From: Chitinophaga pinensis
GTDB taxonomy: Bacteria; Bacteroidota; Bacteroidia; M30B66
Assembly (NCBI GenBank): GCA_943333015.1
Contig: CALQRR010000071.1
Location: forward strand, 1 to 7,615
Length of the DNA stretch: 7,615 bases
Direction: 5' to 3'
The position numbers and the translations under genes were made by a program. How positions within the stretch are numbered: position 1 is the stretch's first letter; each line of letters opens with the position of its first letter. A model generated the notes under the pieces. That model was not told the origin of the DNA. It worked only from the letters and a program-made list of their open reading frames with translations, and did no database searches. Of the stretch, positions 1 through 6,120 are shown one piece after another.

Positions 1-723
1 ATGATTTTTAATGCACTCGATTTCAAGGACTTCACCGCTCAGATTTCATTGCGCGATCCTGAAAACAAAACCAAGTACATTGGTAGTGATGAAAATTGGG
101 AGAAAGCCGAAAGCGCCATCATCGAAGCAGCTGCCGAAAAAGGTTTGAAAACGGTTGTCGAGTTAGGTGAAGCAGCTTTTTACGGCCCCAAACTCGATTT
201 TATGGTGAAAGATGCCATTGGTCGACGCTGGCAATTGGGAACCATTCAGGTAGATTACAATTTACCAGAACGTTTCCAGCTTGAATATATGGGAGCCGAT
301 AATGCCAAACATCGCCCTGTAATGATTCACCGGGCGCCATTTGGATCTTTGGAACGCTTTGTTGCCGTGCTCATTGAACACTGCGCGGGCAAATTCCCAC
401 TCTGGTTAACGCCTGAACAAGCAGTGATCCTGCCGATTTCAGATAAGTACAATGAGTATGGAAAAAAAGTTTTACAACTGCTTAAAAATTACGATATTCG
501 CGCCGCTATTGACGAACGTGATGAACGTGCCGGCAAGAAGATCAGGGATGCTGAAATCATGAAGACGCCCTATATGCTTGTTGTTGGTGAAAAGGAAGAG
601 GAAACAGGAACTGTTTCTGTCCGTAAACATGGCGAAGGTGACATAGGCTCTATGAGTCTGGAAGCATTCGCCGGTTTGATCAACACGGAAGTCGACAAGC
701 AAATGAACTACACGAACAACTGA
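1..723 (+). CDS. thrS: Threonyl-tRNA synthetase, C-terminal part (cut by left edge)
   Basis: ThrRS charges tRNA-Thr with threonine in the cytoplasm. The 240 visible residues are the end of the class II catalytic domain plus the anticodon-binding domain. Residues 60-90 match the family's catalytic core ([16 protein letters not shown], then [16 protein letters not shown]). Motif 3 is [18 protein letters not shown] at 110-127; its His110 corresponds to the third zinc ligand, which with the zinc selects threonine. From about 137 ([12 protein letters not shown]) to the end is the anticodon-binding domain, containing [15 protein letters not shown]. The family is usually about 640 residues, so roughly 400 N-terminal residues (TGS, editing and early catalytic parts) lie outside the window. 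The ATG at position 1 is an internal Met, not the real start. infC follows after 22 bases, the usual thrS-infC-rpmI-rplT order, so one transcript is likely. The identification is firm. Confidence 0.97.
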   Translation: MIFNALDFKDFTAQISLRDPENKTKYIGSDENWEKAESAIIEAAAEKGLKTVVELGEAAFYGPKLDFMVKDAIGRRWQLGTIQVDYNLPERFQLEYMGADNAKHRPVMIHRAPFGSLERFVAVLIEHCAGKFPLWLTPEQAVILPISDKYNEYGKKVLQLLKNYDIRAAIDERDERAGKKIRDAEIMKTPYMLVVGEKEEETGTVSVRKHGEGDIGSMSLEAFAGLINTEVDKQMNYTNN

Positions 724-725
724 AG

Positions 726-730
726 GGAGG
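726..730 (+). promoter_or_regulatory. Shine-Dalgarno sequence of infC (GGAGG)
   Basis: GGAGG sits within AAGGGAGG just after the thrS stop. It is 9 bases from an ATA codon at 740 and 15 bases from the in-frame ATG at 746. The ATA spacing is in the normal range and the ATG spacing is too long. None of the other gene starts in this window has a recognisable SD, as expected for Bacteroidota, so this site is exceptional and bears on the choice of start. Confidence 0.7.
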
Positions 731-739
731 ACCCAAGCT

Positions 740-1306
740 ATAGCAATGCCACCGCGCTCTCCACGGCCGTTTAACCGGGGACCGCAGAAAAAAGAAGAAG
801 CACATCGCATCAACTTAAAAATAGTTGGTGTACCCAAAATCCGACTCGTTGGAGATGGCATTGAACCTGCCGTTTACTCCTTTGAGGACGCTTTACGTCT
901 TGCACGTGAGCAGGAATTGGATCTTGTGGAGATCGTTCCAAATGCAGATCCTCCGGTGTGCCGGGTGATTGACTATAAGAAATTCCTCTACGAGCAGAAG
1001 AAAAAACAGAAAGAAATGAAAGCCAAAGCCACAAAAATTGTGGTGAAGGAAGTTCGTTTCGGACCCAATACAGATGAGCATGACTTCAATTTCAAATTGA
1101 ACCATGCACGTAAATTCCTCCAGGAAGGCTCTAAAGTGAAAGCTTTTGTGTTCTTCAAGGGACGATCAATTCTCTTCAAGGAGAAAGGTGAAATCCTCCT
1201 GTTGAAATTTGCAGCTGAACTCGAAGAACTTGGCAAGCCCGAAAGCATGCCGGAACTAGAAGGAAAGCGGATGATCATGTATCTGTCTCCTAAAAAGAAG
1301 AAATAA
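740..1306 (+). CDS. infC: Translation initiation factor IF3 (probable AUA start)
   Basis: IF3 binds the 30S subunit, keeps it from joining 50S too early and proofreads the start codon and initiator tRNA. Counted from the ATA start, the N domain has RLVGDG at 35-40 and the hallmark [15 protein letters not shown] at 68-82. A lysine-rich linker (about 87-100) follows. The C domain then carries [20 protein letters not shown], the KGR loop at 140-142 and a basic tail ending SPKKKK. At 188 residues it is full length. I chose ATA at 740 because GGAGG at 726-730 is 9 bases away, and because it gives an N terminus beginning Met-Ala, which I recall as common in Bacteroidota IF3. The conservative alternative is ATG at 746 (186 residues). 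In E. coli, infC starts with AUU and IF3 represses its own synthesis by rejecting that codon; the same logic here is inference. The identity is certain and the start is probable. Confidence 0.95.
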   Translation: MAMPPRSPRPFNRGPQKKEEAHRINLKIVGVPKIRLVGDGIEPAVYSFEDALRLAREQELDLVEIVPNADPPVCRVIDYKKFLYEQKKKQKEMKAKATKIVVKEVRFGPNTDEHDFNFKLNHARKFLQEGSKVKAFVFFKGRSILFKEKGEILLLKFAAELEELGKPESMPELEGKRMIMYLSPKKKK

Positions 1307-1327
1307 TAACCCTAATACCAATTCACA

Positions 1328-1528
1328 ATGCCGAAAATGAAAACAAATTCCAGTGCCAAAAAGCGCTTCAAGCTTACGGCTTCTGGAAAAATCAAGCGCA
1401 AACACGCGTTTATGCGGCACATTCTCACCAAGAAATCCAAAGATCAGAAGCGTCGTCTCGGCCATTCTGGGTTGGTTTGCAAGGCTGATGAAGGTCTCGT
1501 TAAGCGTATGCTTGTCATTGGAAAGTAA
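1328..1528 (+). CDS. rpmI: 50S ribosomal protein bL35
   Basis: This small basic protein of the large ribosomal subunit is involved in 50S structure and assembly. It has 66 residues, the normal length. The family pattern is plain: [20 protein letters not shown] at the start, [23 protein letters not shown] in the middle, then LGHSGLV and a short helix. It begins 21 bases after infC, has no SD, and its leader is A-rich (AATACCAATTCACA before the ATG), as is usual in Bacteroidota. It lies between infC and rplT, its standard place. In E. coli, bL20 represses translation of rpmI and rplT. I could not identify the corresponding RNA site here. Confidence 0.97.
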   Translation: MPKMKTNSSAKKRFKLTASGKIKRKHAFMRHILTKKSKDQKRRLGHSGLVCKADEGLVKRMLVIGK

Positions 1529-1604
1529 TTTTTTTTTAACCAGATGCTCAGTACTAAGTTTACCCAACCGGAGTAACGCTGTTCATCACAACACCAACTA
1601 AACC

Positions 1605-1949
1605 ATGCCACGTTCAGTCAACCACGTTGCCTCACGCGCAAGGAGAAAGAAAATCCTCAGCCAGACCAAGGGCTACTGGGGTGCCCGCAAGAACGTCTTC
1701 ACTATTGCGAAGAACATTCTTGAGAAAGGTCTTACCTATGCATACCGCGATCGTAAAACGAAGAAACGTAACTTCCGCGGTTTGTGGATTCAGCGTATCA
1801 ACGCAGCAGTTCGTCTTGAAGGAATGTCCTACAGCGAATTCATGGGTAAAATCCACGCGAAAAACATCCAGATTAATCGTAAAGTTCTTGCCGATTTGGC
1901 AATGAACAACCCAACAGCTTTCAAAGCTATTGTGGACGCGGTGAAATAA
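1605..1949 (+). CDS. rplT: 50S ribosomal protein bL20
   Basis: bL20 is an early-assembly protein that binds 23S rRNA and is needed to build the 50S subunit. It has 114 residues, within the family norm. The N-terminal half is a long basic extension ([18 protein letters not shown], then [17 protein letters not shown]). The globular C-terminal half contains [16 protein letters not shown] and [16 protein letters not shown]. The 76-base gap after rpmI is long for this cluster. It starts with a run of nine T (1529-1537) and holds no gene I can support. There is no SD; the leader is CAACACCAACTAAACC. An intrinsic terminator 21 bases after the stop closes the operon. In E. coli and low-GC Gram-positives bL20 autoregulates this operon; that is family knowledge, not something shown here. 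Confidence 0.97.
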   Translation: MPRSVNHVASRARRKKILSQTKGYWGARKNVFTIAKNILEKGLTYAYRDRKTKKRNFRGLWIQRINAAVRLEGMSYSEFMGKIHAKNIQINRKVLADLAMNNPTAFKAIVDAVK

Positions 1950-1969
1950 TCTGACACCTTTTCTTTCTC

Positions 1970-1998
1970 AAAAGCACTCCTATCCGGGGTGCTTTTTT
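1970..1998 (+). terminator. Intrinsic terminator after rplT
   Basis: An 11-bp stem (AAAAGCACTCC at 1970-1980 with GGGGTGCTTTT at 1986-1996, one G-T wobble) closes on a five-base loop (TATCC) and runs into six T. It ends the thrS-infC-rpmI-rplT transcript. The A-tract on the left arm means it could also work on the other strand. Confidence 0.9.
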
Positions 1999-2009
1999 AG
2001 TTTTACCAC

Positions 2010-3347
2010 ATGCCGCTTCAATTTCCCGCAGGTTTCAGTCAGCACATCCACCATTTGCCCGGTATTCAGGAAGAAAAATTCCTGGCCGCCCTGCAACTAC
2101 CAGCGCCCATATCAATTCGTCTGAATCCAGAAAAAAAATCTGCGGCCTTCCTTGATTCCAATCCTGTGAGCTGGTGCGAATTCGGACGTTACCTTCCCAG
2201 CAGACCTGATTTCACCCTTGATCCACTTTTTCACACCGGCGCTTATTATGTGCAGGAAGCCAGCTCCATGAGTATCTGGTCGGCACTGAATGATCTAGTG
2301 ACCGATAAAAAGGACTTACGCGTATTGGATCTCTGTGCTGCGCCAGGTGGAAAAAGCACACTCGTGGCCTCTTGGCTAGCGGGAAACGGCCTGCTGGTGG
2401 CCAACGAAGTCATCCGTGGCCGTGCCGGAATTCTCACCGATAACCTCATCCGTTGGGGAAGCGCCAACACCATTGTGAGCAACAACGATCCCAGACAATT
2501 TGGAAAACTGGAAGCTTTTTTTGATGTCATCCTTGTGGACGCGCCCTGCAGTGGTTCGGGCATGTTCAGAAAAGATCCGGCTGCCATGGACCATTGGTCG
2601 GAAGACGCCGTTGTGCATTGCGCCGCGCGACAAGAACGCATCCTCACCGACGTCTGGCCTGCGCTCAAAGAAGGCGGACTTCTCCTCTACTCTACCTGCA
2701 GTTATTCGGAAGCCGAGGATGAACGTATCAGCAAGTTTGCAGAAACAGCATTAGCGGCTGAATTGCTAGCAATCCCTTCCTTGGAAAAAATACCGGGAAT
2801 TGTCAAAACTCAAGCTGGCTATCGGTTTTATCCAGGAGAAATTCAAGGAGAAGGCTTTTACCTATCTGCATTGCGGAAGACGAGCGAAGCGGAAGCCCCC
2901 TATTCAAAACCAGCTTTCCGACCAGTAACTGTTCCGGCATCGGTTGCCGGATGGATGGCGCATCCCGAACATTTCCTCTATTCCGAAACGCATCTGGGCA
3001 ATAGCCTCATACCCATTCACCTGCACGAATCATTACCGCCCCTGCTCAAACACCTACACATTCTCAAATGCGGAGTGCTGGCGGGCGAAATGAAAGGCAA
3101 AGATTTTCTTCCCTCGCACGAAATGGCCCTGAGCAACCTGTTGCATCCAGAGGCGCCCCAACTCGAGCTGGATAAAAATGAAGCCTTGCATTACCTCAAA
3201 AAAGAAGCCTTACCCGGCCGTTCCGATATCCGCGGCTGGCATCGGATGAATTATATGGGGCTCGGTTTAGGCTGGGGCAATATTCTTCCCAACCGTATCA
3301 ACAACGGTTTACCCAAAAGCTGGCGAATTCTCAAAGAACTGGAATAA
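2010..3347 (+). CDS. rsmF: 16S rRNA cytosine-5 methyltransferase, RsmF/NOL1-NOP2-Sun type
   Basis: This S-adenosylmethionine-dependent enzyme makes 5-methylcytosine in rRNA; E. coli RsmF modifies C1407 of 16S rRNA. A short N-terminal domain (IRLNP at 36-40, YYVQEASSM at 79-87) leads into the Rossmann-fold catalytic domain. SAM-binding motif I is VLDLCAAPGGKST at 105-117. Motif IV is DAPCSGSGMFRKDP with Cys180. Motif VI is LLYSTCSYSEAEDE with Cys230, the nucleophile in this family; Cys180 aids release of the product. YRFYPGEIQGEGFYLSALRK follows at 271-290. The C-terminal domain ends WHRMNYMGLGLGWGN...LPKSWRIL, as in RsmF-like proteins with a PUA-like RNA-binding tail. At 445 residues it is close to E. 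coli RsmF (about 480). The start lies 11 bases beyond the rplT terminator with no SD, and I see no promoter in between. The family is certain; the exact target base is inferred. Confidence 0.92.
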   Translation: MPLQFPAGFSQHIHHLPGIQEEKFLAALQLPAPISIRLNPEKKSAAFLDSNPVSWCEFGRYLPSRPDFTLDPLFHTGAYYVQEASSMSIWSALNDLVTDKKDLRVLDLCAAPGGKSTLVASWLAGNGLLVANEVIRGRAGILTDNLIRWGSANTIVSNNDPRQFGKLEAFFDVILVDAPCSGSGMFRKDPAAMDHWSEDAVVHCAARQERILTDVWPALKEGGLLLYSTCSYSEAEDERISKFAETALAAELLAIPSLEKIPGIVKTQAGYRFYPGEIQGEGFYLSALRKTSEAEAPYSKPAFRPVTVPASVAGWMAHPEHFLYSETHLGNSLIPIHLHESLPPLLKHLHILKCGVLAGEMKGKDFLPSHEMALSNLLHPEAPQLELDKNEALHYLKKEALPGRSDIRGWHRMNYMGLGLGWGNILPNRINNGLPKSWRILKELE

Positions 3348-3575
3348 TGGGAGGGCACCTTCTGCGGCTTCCTTCGTCTGCCACAGAACCGCGCTTTCGC
3401 GTCGTGGGAACTCCGCTCTATCGCTGGTGCGGCATGGCGTTAAACGTAGAACTGTTTCTGGTTATCAACAGCTTTTCACCTACATACGCTGCTCTGGCTT
3501 AGCGGGTGACGCGACACCCCGGAACCCGATTTTTTCAGATCGGGTGAGGAGTATAGCAAAACACGCGGCCCCAGC

Positions 3576-3594
3576 GGGGAAAGCCCCCCTTTTT
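3576..3594 (+). terminator. Possible weak intrinsic terminator upstream of gltX
   Basis: GGGG at 3576-3579 can pair with CCCC at 3586-3589 (or 3584-3587) just before TTTTT at 3590-3594. The stem is only four G-C pairs. The same GGGG can instead pair with CCCC at 3569-3572, so the two hairpins exclude each other. If real, it ends the rsmF transcript about 230 bases after the stop codon. Confidence 0.35.
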
Positions 3595-3621
3595 CGTGAA
3601 ATCATGCCCAAAAAATTGCAC

Positions 3622-3634
3622 GCCGCTGAACGGC
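3622..3634. repeat. Short inverted repeat in the gltX promoter region
   Basis: GCCG-CTGAA-CGGC forms a perfect 4-bp inverted repeat just upstream of the gltX -7 element, roughly where a -33 contact would be expected. It could be an operator, but at this size it could also be chance. Confidence 0.3.
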
Positions 3635-3644
3635 TCATTTTGTG

Positions 3645-3652
3645 TAAATTTG
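3645..3652 (+). promoter_or_regulatory. gltX promoter, -7 element TAAATTTG
   Basis: TAAATTTG matches the Bacteroidota -7 consensus TAnnTTTG exactly and lies 25 bases before the gltX ATG, giving a leader of about 20 bases or less. The nearest TTG (3616-3618) is 26 bases upstream, longer than the usual 17-23, so the -33 part is weak or absent. It probably drives gltX, folB and the small cysteine-rich gene. Confidence 0.6.
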
Positions 3653-3677
3653 CGCCCCTGTTCAAATACTCGATCTC

Positions 3678-5219
3678 ATGTCTGACCGCCGCGTCCGTGT
3701 TCGTTTTGCCCCTTCTCCTACTGGTACTCTTCACATTGGTGGAGTGCGTACGGCTTTGTATAATTACCTGTTTGCTCATAAACTGGGCGGCGATTTCATT
3801 CTCCGGATTGAAGACACCGACCAAAATCGCTTTGTTCCGGGTGCCGAAGCATACATCATGGAAGCACTTAACTGGCTGGGAATTAATCCAACCGAAAGCC
3901 CTATCCATGGCGGCCCGCATGCACCTTACCGACAAAGTGAACGTAAAGAAATGTACCGTGCCTATGCCGAACAGTTGCTCCAAAGCGGTCATGCGTATTA
4001 TGCATTCGACACGCCCGAGGAACTCGAAGACATGCGCACCAAGCTAACAGCGGCCAAAGTAGCCTCTCCGCAGTACAATGCGGTAACGCGTAATTCGATG
4101 AAAAATTCGGTCACGCTTTCGGAAGATGATGTTAAACGACGTTTGGATGCAGGTGAACCGTATGTGATCCGCATGAAACTGCCGCGTCAGGAAGAGGTCC
4201 GTTTTCATGATATCATCCGTGGCTGGATTCTGGTTCAGACACAAAATATGGACGATAAAGTTCTGTTCAAATCGGATGGAATGCCCACCTATCACCTGGC
4301 CAATGTGGTAGATGATTATCTGATGAAAATTACCCACGTGATCCGTGGCGAGGAATGGCTGCCTTCTGCACCGCTGCACGTTTTACTTTACCGATACTTG
4401 GGTTGGGAAGAGGTAATGCCGCAGTTTGCGCATTTGCCATTGATCCTCAAACCAGATGGCAATGGAAAACTCAGCAAGCGCGATGGCGATCGTTTGGGCT
4501 TTCCAGTTGCCCCATTGAACTGGAAAGATCCACTTACCGGAGACACCACAAGCGGTTACCGTGAAAAAGGCTACTATCCTGAAGCTGTTCTGAATTTCTT
4601 GTGCATGTTGGGCTGGAATCCCGGAACAACACAAGAGATGTTTTCCTTGGAGGAATTGATCGAGCAGTTTAGCCTAGAACGAGTAAGCAAAGCCGGAGCG
4701 AAATTCGATTTTGAAAAAGCGAAATGGTTCAATCATCAATATTTGCTCAAACATAGCGATTCGGAACTGGCCTCGGAATTTATGCCACTGGTTCAAGCAG
4801 CTGGTTTTGATCGTTCAATGGAATATGTCACAACGGTTGTGTCGTTGGTAAAAGAACGGGCCAACTTCGTGAATGATTTCATGGAACATGCTCGTTTCTT
4901 TTTTGAAGCGCCATCCTCCTGGGACGAGGCCACACTCGGTAAAAAATGGAAACCCGAGACACAAGGCATTTTAGAAGGCTGGCGCGATGCGTTGATCAAC
5001 ACGGATGATTATTCAGCCGCCGCCTTGGAAGCTGCATCCAAAGCTTATCTGGAGTCGATTGGTGTGGGCATCGGACAAGTGTTACAAGCGTTCCGCATTC
5101 TCATTACAGGCTTACCCGCCGGACCATCGATGTTTGAAGTGTGTGCGTTATTGGGCAAGGAGGAAGTAGGTGCACGGTTTAGCAAAGCATTGGAATTTAC
5201 TCAGTCCCGATTCGCCTGA
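3678..5219 (+). CDS. gltX: Glutamyl-tRNA synthetase
   Basis: This class I synthetase joins glutamate to tRNA-Glu; some bacteria also use it to charge tRNA-Gln with glutamate for later amidation. The Rossmann fold opens with VRFAPSPTGTLHIGG, whose HIGH-type signature is at 19-22. The glutamate-binding region has RIEDTDQNR at 43-51. GMPTYHLANVVDDYLMKITH and VIRGEEWLPS lie at 201-230. The KMSKS-type loop is KLSKRDGDR at 264-272. The rest is the helical anticodon-binding part. The cysteines of the E. coli zinc site are missing (AYYAFDTPEEL at 106-116), as in many zinc-less GluRS. At 513 residues it is full length. The start is fixed by the family N terminus and a TAnnTTTG box 25 bases upstream; there is no SD. 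folB follows after 10 bases. Whether it is discriminating cannot be told without knowing if glnS or gatCAB is present. Confidence 0.96.
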   Translation: MSDRRVRVRFAPSPTGTLHIGGVRTALYNYLFAHKLGGDFILRIEDTDQNRFVPGAEAYIMEALNWLGINPTESPIHGGPHAPYRQSERKEMYRAYAEQLLQSGHAYYAFDTPEELEDMRTKLTAAKVASPQYNAVTRNSMKNSVTLSEDDVKRRLDAGEPYVIRMKLPRQEEVRFHDIIRGWILVQTQNMDDKVLFKSDGMPTYHLANVVDDYLMKITHVIRGEEWLPSAPLHVLLYRYLGWEEVMPQFAHLPLILKPDGNGKLSKRDGDRLGFPVAPLNWKDPLTGDTTSGYREKGYYPEAVLNFLCMLGWNPGTTQEMFSLEELIEQFSLERVSKAGAKFDFEKAKWFNHQYLLKHSDSELASEFMPLVQAAGFDRSMEYVTTVVSLVKERANFVNDFMEHARFFFEAPSSWDEATLGKKWKPETQGILEGWRDALINTDDYSAAALEAASKAYLESIGVGIGQVLQAFRILITGLPAGPSMFEVCALLGKEEVGARFSKALEFTQSRFA

Positions 5220-5229
5220 ACCGTTAGTG

Positions 5230-5580
5230 ATGGGAAAGATTCTACTGGAAGGCATGGAGTTTTTTGCATATCACGGGTTATACACTCGCGAACGCGAAGA
5301 AGGACAGTGGTTCACGCTCGACCTGGAAGTGGAAACCGACTTGACACAACCTGCAGAGACCGATTCGTTGAACGACTCAGTAGATTATGTGGCGTTGTAT
5401 ACCTTGATTCAGAAAGAAATGAAGATTCCATCTGCTTTGTTGGAGCATTTAGCCAAGCGGATTTTAGACACTATCCGGATGAATTTTCCCGCACTGGTAA
5501 AGATTCGGCTGAAAGTGACCAAACTAAATCCGCCCATTGAAGGCAAGGTGGCCGGAGTGAGCATCATTATGGAAGTCTGA
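5230..5580 (+). CDS. folB: Dihydroneopterin aldolase
   Basis: FolB splits 7,8-dihydroneopterin into 6-hydroxymethyl-7,8-dihydropterin and glycolaldehyde in folate synthesis. The protein has 116 residues, normal for the family, which forms ring-shaped oligomers. It begins MGKILLEGMEFFAYHGLYTR, the family's first strand and AYHG loop. Residues matching the known active site are Glu21, Tyr53 (in VDYVALY), Glu72 (in LLEHLA, which anchors the pterin) and Lys98 (in KVTKLNPPIEG). It ends with the usual GVSIIMEV strand. The start lies 10 bases after the gltX stop. An in-frame GTG at 5170 inside gltX would add 20 residues with no family counterpart, so I prefer 5230. Tight spacing on both sides indicates co-transcription with gltX and the next gene. 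No functional link between gltX and folB is implied. Confidence 0.94.
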   Translation: MGKILLEGMEFFAYHGLYTREREEGQWFTLDLEVETDLTQPAETDSLNDSVDYVALYTLIQKEMKIPSALLEHLAKRILDTIRMNFPALVKIRLKVTKLNPPIEGKVAGVSIIMEV

Positions 5581-5582
5581 AT

Positions 5583-5798
5583 ATGTGGAAGATCTTTTCC
5601 CGAAAAACGAAAAATAAAACCTGCGGAAAATGCGGGAAATCGTTCACCTGCATAGTTGAAGATGGCTGTTGGTGCGACAAACTGACTATTTCGCGTGAAA
5701 ATCTCGCTAAAATCCGTCGGCTCTATATGGACTGCTTGTGCAAGGACTGCCTAAAAGAATTTGAAACCCCAAGTCCCTCAGCAGCTGATGTTTCGTAA
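5583..5798 (+). CDS. Small cysteine-rich CWC-type protein, function unknown
   Basis: The protein has 71 residues with eight cysteines: Cys14, 17, 23, 29, 31, 51, 53 and 56. The pattern is CGKC, then FTC, then the CWC triplet at 29-31, then CLCKDC at 51-56. This matches what I recall of the 'cysteine-rich CWC' family of small bacterial proteins, whose function is not known. The cysteines are arranged like a metal site (zinc or iron-sulfur), but that is inference. It has no signal peptide or membrane segment, and a basic N terminus (MWKIFSRKTKNK). It starts 2 bases after the folB stop, so it is almost certainly co-transcribed and perhaps translationally coupled with folB. The last dozen residues (TPSPSAADVS) look disordered. 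The cysteine layout makes a chance open frame unlikely. Confidence 0.82.
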   Translation: MWKIFSRKTKNKTCGKCGKSFTCIVEDGCWCDKLTISRENLAKIRRLYMDCLCKDCLKEFETPSPSAADVS

Positions 5799-5836
5799 AA
5801 TAATATCAAATCAAACTAACTTTCCTTTGTAAAAAC

Positions 5837-5866
5837 TTGATAGAATGCCTGTTTTTGCTACTTTTG
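5837..5866 (+). promoter_or_regulatory. tRNA-Cys promoter (TTG-N19-TACTTTTG)
   Basis: TTG at 5837-5839 and TACTTTTG at 5859-5866 are separated by 19 bases, an exact match to the Bacteroidota consensus TTG-N17-23-TAnnTTTG. The -7 box ends 14 bases before the mature tRNA, so the 5' leader would be only a few bases long. Confidence 0.85.
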
Positions 5867-5880
5867 TCACCCTTCAAAAC

Positions 5881-5951
5881 GGTTCCGTGGCCGAGTGGTT
5901 AGGCAGAGGTCTGCAAAACCTTGTACAGCGGTTCAAATCCGCTCGGAACCT
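5881..5951 (+). tRNA. tRNA-Cys (anticodon GCA)
   Basis: All arms fold. The acceptor is GGTTCCG/CGGAACC, 7 perfect pairs. The D arm is GCC/GGC with GG in the loop. The anticodon stem GAGGT/ACCTT has loop CTGCAAA, so the anticodon is GCA at 5913-5915. The variable loop is four bases (GTAC). The T arm AGCGG/CCGCT has loop TTCAAAT. The discriminator base is T (U73), the known CysRS identity base. CCA is not encoded and must be added after transcription. Position 15 is G and position 48 is C, a standard Levitt pair rather than the unusual G15-G48 pair of E. coli tRNA-Cys. The gene has its own promoter and terminator. Confidence 0.97.
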
Positions 5952-5957
5952 CTCTTT

Positions 5958-5986
5958 AAAAAAGACGCCTTTTAGGCGTCTTTTTT
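5958..5986 (+). terminator. Intrinsic terminator after tRNA-Cys
   Basis: A perfect 12-bp stem (AAAAAAGACGCC at 5958-5969 with GGCGTCTTTTTT at 5975-5986) encloses a TTTTA loop. It begins 6 bases after the discriminator. The symmetrical A and T tracts would let it act in both directions. Confidence 0.93.
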
Positions 5987-6120
5987 CGTTTAGGACAATA
6001 TTGCGGATTCACACAAACCTTCCTGAAATAAATCACCATCTGAGTATCTTCCGCTCCTTAGCGTTCAAAATGACAGACGCCATGGCTTCTATTTTATTTA
6101 TAACGAATGGCAGATTCTCG

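Larger units (their letters stand above)
3348..3677. other. Gene-free, hairpin-rich spacer between rsmF and gltX
   Basis: These 330 bases have no credible gene on either strand; the open frames that cross them are frame shadows continuing into gltX. They are more GC-rich than a usual Bacteroidota spacer and contain several small hairpins. CCAC/GTGG encloses CGCG-CTTT-CGCG at 3381-3407. GGGTG/CACCC lies at 3504-3519. ACCCGAT/ATCGGGT lies at 3524-3545. A GGGG/CCCC structure before T5 lies at 3576-3594. It could be the 3' untranslated region of rsmF, a dispersed repeat of this genome, or an unrecognised structured RNA. It does not match tRNA, and I could not align it by eye with RNase P RNA, tmRNA or SRP RNA. 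Confidence 0.5.

Noticed and set aside
1..3. The ATG at the first base of the window as the start of thrS.
   Set aside because: The protein is missing about 400 residues of ThrRS on its N-terminal side, so this is an internal Met at the window edge.
1529..1604. A possible bL20-binding leader or terminator in the rpmI-rplT gap, because of the T9 run.
   Set aside because: No stem of useful length precedes the T-run, and I could not recognise the bL20 target fold, so only the gap itself is noted under rplT.
2246..2668. A 140-codon open frame on the minus strand inside rsmF.
   Set aside because: It is antisense to the catalytic domain of a clearly real gene, and its open length follows from the codon use of that gene.
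3480..3992. A 170-codon open frame on the minus strand over the rsmF-gltX spacer and the gltX start.
   Set aside because: It is antisense to the conserved gltX coding sequence and has no recognisable motif or start signals.
3427..4047. A 206-codon open frame on + overlapping the start of gltX.
   Set aside because: Most of its length is a different frame of gltX, its composition is unlike a real protein, and it has no family resemblance.
5170..5229. In-frame GTG upstream of folB with a good SD (AAGGAGG at 5157-5163, 6 bases away), giving a 20-residue N-terminal extension.
   Set aside because: The extension has no counterpart in FolB proteins, which start at the strand encoded from 5230. The SD-like bases are simply the GKEE codons inside gltX, and SD sites are rarely used in this phylum.
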